Shown here: in pieces, positions 41,997 to 50,077 of the stretch
How the letters are laid out: the number at the start of each line of letters is the position of its first letter
Position numbering within the stretch: the stretch's first letter is position 1
Assembly (NCBI RefSeq): GCF_910592395.1
Contig: NC_088317.1
Coordinates: 7,504,001 to 7,568,000, forward strand
Reading direction: 5' to 3'
DNA length: 64,000 bases
Source of the DNA: Lineus longissimus
Taxonomy: Eukaryota > Nemertea > Pilidiophora > Heteronemertea > Lineidae
Made by a program: the position numbers and the translations under genes
Notes under the pieces: generated by a model
Database searches by the model: none
The model's input: the letters and a program-made list of their open reading frames with translations, nothing else
What the model was told of the DNA's origin: nothing

Positions 41997-43921
41997 CAGG
42001 CCCAGTGTTTAGTGTGAACTATTTGTCTTCATCTGATAGTGCTATGTGCACCTCCCCTGCAGCTCGCTGACAAGCAACTCTTTTAAATTTGAATTCGTGT
42101 TTTTTCCTGTTTCAGTGATAGTGAGGAGCTATAAAGAGGGAGCAGAGCAGAGGGATTTTTTAATGAGTGAACAGTAAGACATTTCGGTCTGCAGAGTTGT
42201 GTGTGGTGCGCTTTAAGTGGAGGATCAGTTTTAAAGTTGGTATCAGGAGACTAGGACATGTAGGAGGAATTGTTATTGTTTACTAACCAATATCTAGTAT
42301 ACTATTCTAGTTGGCATTTGTCTCAAGAAGGGACCAACATAAAGACAGGACTTTTGATAGAATACATTGTATGGTGTTTTGATATTTCTGTCCACTAATC
42401 TGTGGACTAAGTACTTAAGACTGCTTGTTTTTCACCCATAGTGTGCGCTATGATCTGATTACTTCAACTTGTTTGATACAAGTTCATCATTCATTGGTTG
42501 CTACAGTTGTGTCATTAAACAAATTCTTTCAGTAATCCCAGTTTAAATTCCAATGCATGCACCTGTGAGCATCATGTTTGTCGCACACGATGTAATGTAG
42601 TAACGCAATGCATCGAAATTAACTAGAATTTCTGAACGAATTATTTTAATGATTTGTCAGAAAATCCAGGATATGTGAATTTGCGAACGAATAAATTATG
42701 AAGTTTGGTGTATTAAAACAAGTTGAAATAATCTGATCATTGCGCACACTTCAGGTGAAAAACAAGCAGCCTTACAATTTGGTCACGTCTGTCCTGTACC
42801 TGTTATTTTCTGCTATTTTGGAGATTTTGCACAGGTGTTAAAATCTGAAAATTTGGATATGTAGCAAACAGTATCCTCGACCTCAGCTGTCCTGCTGTTA
42901 CTGCTATTTCTTTATAAATCGTTTTGTACCAAGCACTCCGAGCTTCTGATTTTTGACAGATTTTTAAAAATTGTTGACCATTTGGCCTAAATATGTATCT
43001 TTTTGTACCAATCATTGTGACTGAGCTTCTGATTTTTGTGGGAATTACTAATACATTCCCCTTGTGTTGTGAGTGGAAAGCGGTGTTGCACTGGATGTGC
43101 ATATGTAGATTGTTCAATTTCATTTTTGTTCTTAGTTTTCTTGTTCACCGACTGCATATCATCACTGTCCTGCCTTAACCCACTAAGTCAATTTCTTATT
43201 CATCAACATTTGGGATTTACATGTATGCTAGACAAATATGCCAAAAGAAATGACCCAACCCTTCCCCTTGCAAACTCTATTCTTACCAGCACAATGGTAC
43301 GTAGGTTTGGTTAAGTTGCCCTACTTGATATTGATCTCATCAAATTCCAAATGGGTAAAATTGAGTTTTTTCACATCCCATTTCATTTTCTAAAGTTGAC
43401 ATTTCATTTTCTAAAATGGACCAAAAAGGCCAAATTCAGACAGTGAGAATGCAGATCTTTTTGTACCAGCACAAGAGATGTACTTGATAATTTAGTTGAG
43501 TTTAAAGGTTGTAGTGCATTGAAATGTGTCATCCTCAAGAGAAGAGAGCTGTGACTATCACTGTAGAATATGATGTAAATGTACATAGATATTCCATTGG
43601 CCTGCTGCCAATGACCGTAAAGATAATTATGAGAGATCCACCATATTCGACAGTGTTCTGCTAGCAATGTCTTTAGGAATTTACTTTGATAGTATGTTGC
43701 CTGTGCAATACTTTGTATATGTGTGTCCAGATCAAAACAGCGCCCCTCTATGTTACATAAATACTGCCTTCTCTTGAAAAGAACATTTTAATGCACTTCA
43801 CCCTGTCCTTTACATTTTTGTATCTGACAGTCTTTGTGTAATTCCGAACCTAAAATTGCCATAGTTTGAAATGGTGCTGCTTAATTTCTATTGTGATTTT
43901 TCATTGAGTCTTCCAGATTTT
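41997..43921. other. 3' flank of the transposase gene, no gene seen
   Basis: AT-rich sequence with scattered stop codons in all frames. Two short inverted words (CTGATTACTTCAACTTG near 42456 and CAAGTTGAAATAATCTGATC near 42719) suggest old foldback structure. Nothing coding is recognised. Confidence 0.4.
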
Positions 43922-44162
43922 GTAGGTATCATGGGGTGGCTAACATATTGTCAAAGCAGGGGCAAGGAAACGATTTGAGGTGCAGATATGATGTTGATGA
44001 CCATACGTCATATGCTTTGTATTGATCTCTGGACACTCTTGAGGAAACCAAGGCAGCTTTTGTCTTTGAAATGATGACGCCTTAGGCTTCAAGCTCAACA
44101 CATTGTCTACTGCAGATTGTTTCAGGACCCTCTGATATGGTCGGTGGAAGTGAAGATCTAGG
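43922..44162 (+). pseudogene. Degenerate duplicate of part of the transposase gene
   Basis: Aligns by eye with 40527-40757 (shared GGTATCATGGGG, GCTAACATATTGTC, TTGATGACCAT, GGACACTCTTGAGGAAACCAA and GTGGAAGTGAAGATCT). Several indels and stops remove coding capacity. It is a single internal piece, so it looks like a segmental copy and not a retrocopy. Confidence 0.8.
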
Positions 44163-44399
44163 AAGTTCTCACTGAGTAGCTGTTGGCATTGCTAGTCTGT
44201 ACTTCTGAGTCTGAATGATTCTGCATACCGGTAATTTTATACATTAAAAGTATTATGTCACTGTACAATGTACATGTATCTCTTTTTGATACAATATGGT
44301 AATCAATGTTAAATACTGCTTTTGTTTTGAATCTCTAAAAACTATTAAATGTAAATAAAATTGATTTTTGTAGCTAATTTTTGTCTGGTTTACTGCATC
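44163..44399. other. AT-rich sequence, no gene seen
   Basis: AAATAAA signals occur near 44353; these could end a transcript. Nothing else is recognised. Confidence 0.3.
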
Positions 44400-44860
44400 C
44401 CACTTAAAGTGTACCAGGATATGCAGAATGGCTGGTTGTGTATTCATGCTACTCAACCATCACACATGCTCAGGAACCAATTTCCTGATGATTTCATTGT
44501 TTTCCTGATAAATGCTAACGATAAAAGCTCACAAAGTGGTCCTTCCAACAGGCAGTTTGTCCTGGTGGATTTTCCTGATGTTCCCGATAAATGCTCACAT
44601 AATAGCCAATTCCTGATGGATTTGATGGTTGCTCACAAAAACTGTCATTTGTCCTCGATGAATTTTGTCCTGATGGATTTTGTATTCATGCTGCTCAACT
44701 GTCATACATTATCAGGCCCCACTTCTCTGAGGAATTTTTCCTGATGGATGTTCCTGATAAATGCTCATGATGAGATAATTTTCCTGATTGGATTTTGCCT
44801 GATAAATAGGCAATTTTCCTGATGGATTTGGTGCCCTTCCTGATTAAAAAGCTCACAAAA
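44400..44860. repeat. Degenerate CCTGATGGATTTT / CTGATAAATGCTCAC repeats
   Basis: About ten imperfect copies of CCTGATGGATTTT-like and CCTGATAAATGCTCAC-like words alternate over ~450 bp. They lie near the right end of the large transposon, where subterminal binding-site repeats are common. Not coding. Confidence 0.65.
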
Positions 44861-45339
44861 AAATTTCAGTTTGTCCAGTTTTAGAATTCTTATTGACAGC
44901 ATTCTCATCCGAGTATGTTTGGTTGTCCATCTGTCATGAGTATGGCACGATGGAGTTGTGGATAGAAAATTAAGAAGATCCAGACACAGAGTTAACACGT
45001 AGATCTAATATCCTCCATTTAATTATCTATTTAAATTTAATTCATACATGTAGCTTTTTTGTACATTTCATGTGCACTGTAAAACATTTGCCATGATAGC
45101 GTTTATCTATCAACGTCCTCGGAGACGTTAGCTCCATCAAGACAGTTGGGTAAGTGTCCTTTTTAAGATACCAATATTTTTGACAAGTTTAACAGGCAGA
45201 AGCATCTTGAGAGCAAAGATAATATAGTCTACCACTGACTCAGAAGTTTTTAGCCAAGCTAGAAGGGTGACAAGTGCTTTGAATACAATTTTGCCATAAA
45301 TATGCTATACCTGTGAGTTGGTGTTGAATTCCTGGCGTT

Positions 45340-45421
45340 CAGGATTCTGTCAGGTGAAAAAAAGGTGACGTTCTGAACTTCAGGATTCTGTCAGGTGGAA
45401 AAAAGGTGACGTTCTGAACTT
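45340..45421. repeat. 41-bp tandem duplication
   Basis: Two nearly identical copies of CAGGATTCTGTCAGGTG followed by an A-run and GGTGACGTTCTGAACTT. Inside the right end of the large transposon. Confidence 0.85.
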
Positions 45422-45474
45422 TACCACAGGAAGAAAGAGTGAAATCCTGGAGTAGAAGTTAAGAGTTCTGGGTG

Positions 45475-45552
45475 AACAAGTGTCGATTCCTGGACGTCCT
45501 TATATCTTCCAGGTGTCGCATAAGTGTCGAATGTCTGAAGGGGGGGGGGGGG
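45475..45552. repeat. Right subterminal region and C/G-run end of the large transposon
   Basis: AAGTGTCG-type words repeat in both orientations (GTGTCGATTCC, GGTGTCGCATAAGTGTCGAA), ending in GAAGG and a 12-base G-run. Its complement aligns with the left end (6103-6160). Confidence 0.55.
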
Positions 45553-46663
45553 TCAGAATTACAATTGGCTGCATTAAAGGCGTTAGGACTCGCCGCACAA
45601 CGCACACTCATAGGCAGGGCATTCCACGTGCCCTCCACACGATTAAAAAACGACCGGCAATATGTCTCCGTCCTACATCTAGCACCACGTTTAAGAAGTG
45701 GGTCACCCCTCCTTTCTCTAAAAGATATATATTTTGAAGTGTCCAAATCGATTTTACCGGTAAAAAGCAATTGTGCAAAAAATTGAGGTCAGCCATCTCC
45801 CGCCTGTAAGACAAAGGTAACATAGACATAACAGAGAGCCTCTCTTTGTAACTGAGTTCTCCACCTGACATATGCCGTGTGGCCCTGCGTTGAACCCTTT
45901 CTAGCTTGACCAAGTTTTCCCTCGTGATATGATCCCAAGAAACGGAATTATATTCCAATTTTGACCTGACAAGGGATTCAAATAACAGACGCATTAATTT
46001 CGGGCTCCTTTTCCTATCAAACACACGCTTAATCGTTGCCCAAGTCTGATTTGCCTTTTTAACAGTCAGATTTATATGAGAATTGAAAGTCTAATCGCTA
46101 CTGACCACGACACCTAGGTCCCGAACGTTGTCGACCTTGGTTAAAGCACGACCATGAATATTATAATAGTATACTGTAGGGTTAAGCTTCCTGGTGATAC
46201 TCATACATTGACATTTAATTGCATTTAAGCACATCCCCCACGTTTTACACCAACGGGCTACATTTTCAAGATCATCTTGTAGTGCCAGACAATCCTCCAA
46301 CGACTTGATCAGCCTATACATGTTTGAGTCATCTGCAAATAGAGACATAGTTGTATTCTGGCCCATAACTTCAGGGAGGTCGTTCACATACAATAAAAAA
46401 AGTAGTGGCCCTAGAATCGAGCCCTGAGGGACACCCGAGGTTACATCTTTAACCGTGGAGACTTCGCCATTTATGCACACTCTTTGCTTCCTGTCAGTTA
46501 GATAACATTTGAACCATTTTAACAGCCTACCATTGATACCAAAACTCTGCAACTTATGGACTAACAGATGATGCGGGGCTCTATCAAAAGCTTTACTGAA
46601 ATCGAGATAGATCGCATCAACTTGATCCCCTTTATCTAAGTCGGCACCAATATCATGCAATAC
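45553..46663 (-). mobile_element. CR1-like LINE reverse transcriptase, 5'-truncated
   Basis: Minus strand, in two frames: 46663-46091 carries YLDFSKAFDRAPHHLL, SGVPQGSILGPLLFLLYVND and the active-site FADD (MSLFADDSNMY). The stretch 46024-45553 carries SKLEYNSVSWDH, LERVQRRATRH, the FFNRVEGTWNALPMSVRCA block and NAFNAA. These are CR1/Jockey-group features. The N-terminus and any endonuclease are missing. It is interrupted by the large transposon at 45553 and continues at 6097-5829. It lies in the Polinton A zinc-ribbon gene; the frame fusing the two (46897-46655) is accidental. Confidence 0.85.
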
Positions 46664-47671
46664 TTGACAATCTCTGAAGAAGAACCGGACAAAGTGCACA
46701 GAGCAGAGCTCGATCTTACAGTAACACCTATGAAGCAGGTAACACCTACGAACCAGGTAACACCTATGAAACAGGTAACACCTATGAAACAGTATGATAC
46801 ATTCACAGGAAGTGATGCTCAATTGTGCCGTAACTGCAAACAATGGACACTTTTTGAATGCCAGAAAAAACTGAATTTTGACAGACCGGCCAAGCAACTT
46901 TACACGTACTGCAGGAAATGCAATTCTACCACTTACAGTGATTACTTTAAGAATCCAGAGATCACTATTGAGAACAAAACACGTTACTTTGACTACATCA
47001 TCAGAGGCCTTGGCCAGACACGTCTGTCAGATTTATTGGTAAATGATTTGAAACATTTTGTTGAAAATAGGATTAAGGTTTACTTCTCAAGTCCAAGAAA
47101 ATGGCTCTGTGCGACCAGCTATGAAAAAACAGTCCTGAATGCCTTGCGATTTGGTATTGTTAAACTCAAACCCAATGATGTCTTACCTGGTCTAGAGTGT
47201 GACACTTATTTAGAAATTGAATTCATTAACAGAGCAATTGGTAAACCTCAGTTGACCAAAGAAAATTTCACAGAACTCAGAATGGTTTTCTTGGCATTCC
47301 TCAAATATCTTCATTACAGGGGAGTTAAAATTACCATAAATTACAAGCTGTTTTTACACCAAGCATTTAAAGCATTGAAAATTGATTATGTAGTATTGAA
47401 ACCGAATCCAACTGATAAGGCCCGACTGGATGATTTGAGATCTCTATGGTCTGGTTTCTTAGGAAGTATTTTCTTCAGAAATTACAGGCTTGAATATGAA
47501 AATGAACAAGCAATCGATAATCAAAGTGAAATTCTATTGAAGGCATTAGAGGTGCAAGATATTAGTAAATGTTACCCTTTACCATGTAGTCTAGAACTTG
47601 CCAGATCGAGATATGCTCTTAGGACTTTGTCTGGAAGGGATTTTCCTGGAAGGGATTTTCCTTTCAAATAA
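46664..47671 (+). CDS. VLTF3-like zinc-ribbon gene of Polinton A, main part
   Basis: Continues the 37 codons at 5718-5828 in phase. It has a T/P/M/K/Q repeat from 18-bp units (PMKQVT), a zinc ribbon (CRNCKQWTLFECQ ... CRKCNSTTYSDYF), NKTRYFDYIIRGLGQ and helical blocks ending INYKLFLHQAFKALKIDY. About 60% identical to the Polinton B protein (33533-34765). A twin hairpin is in frame at 46686-46713 and another at 47606-47633 near the C-terminus. A late-transcription role is possible; the gene is split by >40 kb and so dead. Confidence 0.65.
   Translation: MTISEEEPDKVHRAELDLTVTPMKQVTPTNQVTPMKQVTPMKQYDTFTGSDAQLCRNCKQWTLFECQKKLNFDRPAKQLYTYCRKCNSTTYSDYFKNPEITIENKTRYFDYIIRGLGQTRLSDLLVNDLKHFVENRIKVYFSSPRKWLCATSYEKTVLNALRFGIVKLKPNDVLPGLECDTYLEIEFINRAIGKPQLTKENFTELRMVFLAFLKYLHYRGVKITINYKLFLHQAFKALKIDYVVLKPNPTDKARLDDLRSLWSGFLGSIFFRNYRLEYENEQAIDNQSEILLKALEVQDISKCYPLPCSLELARSRYALRTLSGRDFPGRDFPFK
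46686..46713. repeat. Twin-hairpin unit in the Polinton A zinc-ribbon gene
   Basis: GAGCagaGCTC hairpin intact; the other has GGACaaaGTgC with one decayed pair. It also occurs in the inverted copy (176-203), so it predates that duplication. Encodes DKVHRAELD in frame. Confidence 0.8.
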
Positions 47672-48316
47672 ATTAATAATCAGGAAGCATCTGTCATTGA
47701 ACAACAAATGAAACAAATCGGAGTGATCCCAGTTAATACAGCTTCAAATTCAGTTGGTACTAATCAGCAACTGAACACTGCTAATCAGCAACTGAAAGGT
47801 ACTAATCAGCAACTGAATTACACTACAAACCAACAGAACACTGCTAATTACCGACAGAATTACACTACAAATCAACAAGCTTCTAACAAGGCATTAAGTA
47901 GTTCAAATTTAGTCATTACTAGTGGTCAACTAGGGTTAAATAGTTCAAATTTAGTCAGTTCTAGTGGCCAACTAGGGTCAACTGGAGCTATGCTCTCAGG
48001 ACAAAGTCCGACTAGCTCTCAACTAGGGACAACTAACTGTCAACAAAATTTAACTGAAAATGGCCTTAAAGCTAAACTAGACCTTGAGGTGCTTGTTGCA
48101 ACAGGTAAAAGCAAGGATTTCCTAAATAAACAGATTACATTTAATGATTTAGACGCAATGAATGAGAAGGAAGTATTGAAACACCATCGAATTTACATGA
48201 CAAAGATGGCTGCCAGACTTAACGATTCATTGGGTAAGACAGTCTTAAAAACTTACACTAAATTAACAAAGTTTTCTTGCCTGTTGATGACGAAGACCAG
48301 CTGTACGAAGACCTAA
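47672..48316 (+). pseudogene. Gln/Asn-rich protein of Polinton A
   Basis: Homologue of 32942-33481. The original start codon appears lost (ATT where B has ATG, near 47674), leaving the next ATG at 47708. N-terminal half is Q/N/T-rich (NQQLNTANQQL repeats), and the conserved half has GLKAKLDLEVLVATGKSKDF and MAARLNDSLGKTVLK. A twin hairpin at 47983-48011 adds AMLSGQSP in frame. The -1 overlap with ORF2 is conserved with Polinton B. Confidence 0.6.
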
Positions 48317-48552
48317 GAAATGATTACATTGTTACCAATGAATTGGACAGATGGTTAGGATGGTTTAGTTTGAGAATGGGTGCACTAACTGCTCTTGCCT
48401 CATCAACACTGATCACTTTAGGGCATTGTCAAGAAACAAAATCTGCTAGTGAACATGAAAATTTCAGAAAATTAAATGGAGAAGACAGAAGTGGAGCAGG
48501 ACAAAGTCCAGAGAGCAGAGCTCAAGAGCATAGCTCGAGTGACGGACAGTGA
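48262..48552 (+). CDS. ORF2 of the Gln/Asn-rich gene, Polinton A
   Basis: Reads VDDEDQLYEDLRNDYIVTNE, then RWLGWFSLRMGALTALASS with a hydrophobic stretch and a polar tail. It is in the -1 frame relative to 47708-48316 and has no ATG before the conserved part; the apparent start at 48277 is TTG. The same frame relation exists in Polinton B (32664-32962). The tail runs into a triple hairpin at 48498-48538. Confidence 0.5.
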   Translation: MNKVFLPVDDEDQLYEDLRNDYIVTNELDRWLGWFSLRMGALTALASSTLITLGHCQETKSASEHENFRKLNGEDRSGAGQSPESRAQEHSSSDGQ

Positions 48553-49039
48553 AAAGCCCCTTAAGAGAGCAAGATCAGAAAAGCAAATTGCATGGTCTCG
48601 AGAATTAGGTAAAAGATCTCAGGAATTCAAGAAGTCAAAAAAGGAGAGGTTTACTAGGAAATACGATGAACTTGACCAAAGTTCACTTCATCGCATTCAT
48701 ACTCAACCCGGACCAGAGCCTGAAAATACTAAAAGTACTGATATCAATTCGGACAAAGTCCAAAGAGCAGAGCTCGATCAGCCTGAAAATACTGGAAGTT
48801 CCGGGAGTACAACACTGTATGTCATGTTAGCTGCATTTGGTTTTGCAGTCATCATTTACTACTATCCTAAGATTAAAACTTACAAGAAAGTACGAGACAG
48901 GCTTCAAGTAGGTAGTAAACCAGAAGTAAGCAAATTAAAAGGTAGTAAACCAGAAGGAAGTAAACCAGAAGGAAACATAACTGTGAGTTTGGTTACTCGT
49001 TCAGAAGCACAACTCCTAAAACATGTAATATTAGTTTAA
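48476..49039 (+). CDS. Single-pass membrane protein of Polinton A (187 aa)
   Basis: ATG at 48476. Basic block IAWSRELGKRSQEFKKSKK, a P/T/N-rich linker, a membrane segment near residues 113-131 (LYVMLAAFGFAVIIYYY) and a KPEGSKPEG repeat tail. Homologous in its basic block and layout to 32109-32615 of Polinton B. Hairpin units at 48498-48538 (three hairpins) and 48749-48777 are in frame (DKVQRAEL peptides). Intact here, whereas the B copy has a stop. Function unknown. Confidence 0.6.
   Translation: MEKTEVEQDKVQRAELKSIARVTDSEKPLKRARSEKQIAWSRELGKRSQEFKKSKKERFTRKYDELDQSSLHRIHTQPGPEPENTKSTDINSDKVQRAELDQPENTGSSGSTTLYVMLAAFGFAVIIYYYPKIKTYKKVRDRLQVGSKPEVSKLKGSKPEGSKPEGNITVSLVTRSEAQLLKHVILV
48498..48538. 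repeat. Triple mini-hairpin
   Basis: GGACaaaGTCC, GAGCagaGCTC and GAGCataGCTC in a row, as if a second hairpin-1 had been added to a twin unit. It lies in the overlap of ORF2 and the 187-aa gene and is translated in both frames. Confidence 0.8.
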
Positions 49040-49049
49040 TGGAGTAGAA

Positions 49050-49934
49050 TTATTCAAACACACTATTCTTAGTTTCAAGTGAAAAATTTAAAGTAACTGT
49101 GCTCCCTCTGAAATTAATTATTTTACCACTCACATCAGTGATTTCAAACTTGATATGATTTGTACATTTTTTGTTCACTATTTTCTTACAATTGAGTTCA
49201 TATCTCTGGTATTGTACCTGATCACCATCTTCAACAGGAATATTACATAAAATGTCAGAAGGTTTATTGTTGTAGAGGGTCTTAGTTTTGCCAACCAAAT
49301 TTGATCTTAAAAATAATTCTTTTCTGTAAAAGTTAAGTGGCTTGGTGGAGTAGTATTTTCCTTTCTTGTTGAACACATCTTGTTTAAAGCCGAACCATTC
49401 ATTTACCACATGGGCTAAGCTCAAATAGAATGTTTTGCCAGCTGGTGTATCATTTACAGTATCATAAAATATGAGATTAAGGTAAAAGTATTTGTCCTCT
49501 GTAAGTTCAAGGACTAGGCAATTTTTGTCACAGTAAATTTTCACATGGCTTATTCCTTTTTCTTTTATGTATGTTTGCCATTCCTCACAAAACGAACTTA
49601 AACTATAATGTCGAGAGTATGGGAATGTAGATTGTCTGTTTTGTGTTATTGTTTTAATAGAGGGGTTATCTAAAAAATTCTTACAAAATTCATCTGGCGT
49701 CGCATCGGGTGTATGGTCTTCAATGCACTGTTCTATTATGGTTGCATTCAGTGATTTATTAAGCTTAAACTCTTCGTAAAGAAACATGAATACTTGGACA
49801 TGCGCTGGTAGCATATCGCTTGTATTGTAAAACGCTACCGTTTTCAAAGCGATCGATTTTATGTTCAATGGGTCTGTTAAGTTAAGCTCAAATATGGCTT
49901 CATCGCATTCACCCTCAAAAATTATGAAGTCCAT
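49050..49934 (-). CDS. Second penton-like structural protein (294 aa)
   Basis: Intact. N-terminus MDFIIFEGECDEAIFELNL; middle FPYSRHYSLSSF, VNEWFGFKQDVF and KGKYYSTKPLNFYRK; C-terminus HIKFEITDVSGKIINFRGST followed by a strand. The C-terminal pattern (IxD-x-x-G-x-I-x-F/L-x-G-x-x-V) is the same as in the penton candidate (58993-59738), so a related jelly-roll fold is likely. ATG follows TTAAATAGAAA, like the capsid gene. A minor capsid, spike or fibre-base role is inferred. Polinton B keeps only the 3' part (31234-32057). Confidence 0.6.
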   Translation of the reverse strand: MDFIIFEGECDEAIFELNLTDPLNIKSIALKTVAFYNTSDMLPAHVQVFMFLYEEFKLNKSLNATIIEQCIEDHTPDATPDEFCKNFLDNPSIKTITQNRQSTFPYSRHYSLSSFCEEWQTYIKEKGISHVKIYCDKNCLVLELTEDKYFYLNLIFYDTVNDTPAGKTFYLSLAHVVNEWFGFKQDVFNKKGKYYSTKPLNFYRKELFLRSNLVGKTKTLYNNKPSDILCNIPVEDGDQVQYQRYELNCKKIVNKKCTNHIKFEITDVSGKIINFRGSTVTLNFSLETKNSVFE

Positions 49935-49939
49935 TTTCT

Positions 49940-50070
49940 ATTTAATTAAAGTGATTTAATTACAGTAACTTAATTACAGTGATTTAATTAAAGTGATTTA
50001 ATTACAGTGATTTAATTACAGTGATTTAATTACAGTGATTTAATTACAGTGATTTAATTACAGTTATTTA
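49940..50070. repeat. 14-15 bp tandem repeat upstream of the second penton-like gene
   Basis: About nine copies of GTGATTTAATTACA (some AATTAAA). They sit between the polymerase stop and the next ATG on the same strand, so they may act in transcription, or just be slippage. Confidence 0.85.
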
Positions 50071-50077
50071 ATAAAGG

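Larger units (their letters stand above)
6098..45552 (+). mobile_element. Large DNA transposon with C-run ends (~39 kb including nested insertions)
   Basis: The left end is CCCCTG, then a run of 16 C, then ACCTCAGGGGTCGACGC; the right end read inward is a run of 12 C, then TTCAGACATTCGACAC. The two share GCGAC/TCGAC blocks over ~30 bp. Flanks are TCAATATTAC (6088-6097) and TCAGAATTAC (45553-45562), an imperfect 10-bp repeat with 8/10 matches. On both outer sides the sequence is the same CR1-like LINE. Inside are a transposase-like gene (38599-41996, possible upstream exon 10489-10638), a 2.4 kb non-autonomous element, and the Copia/Polinton B nest. Boundaries are inferred from these ends. Confidence 0.55.

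Noticed and set aside
44361-44744. 127-codon frame in the CCTGATGG repeats
   Set aside because: Composed of degenerate repeats near the transposon end; not protein-like.
46091-46897. 268-codon frame starting MLGRSVKIQFF
   Set aside because: Chimera of antisense Polinton zinc-ribbon gene and LINE reverse transcriptase across the insertion junction; not a gene.
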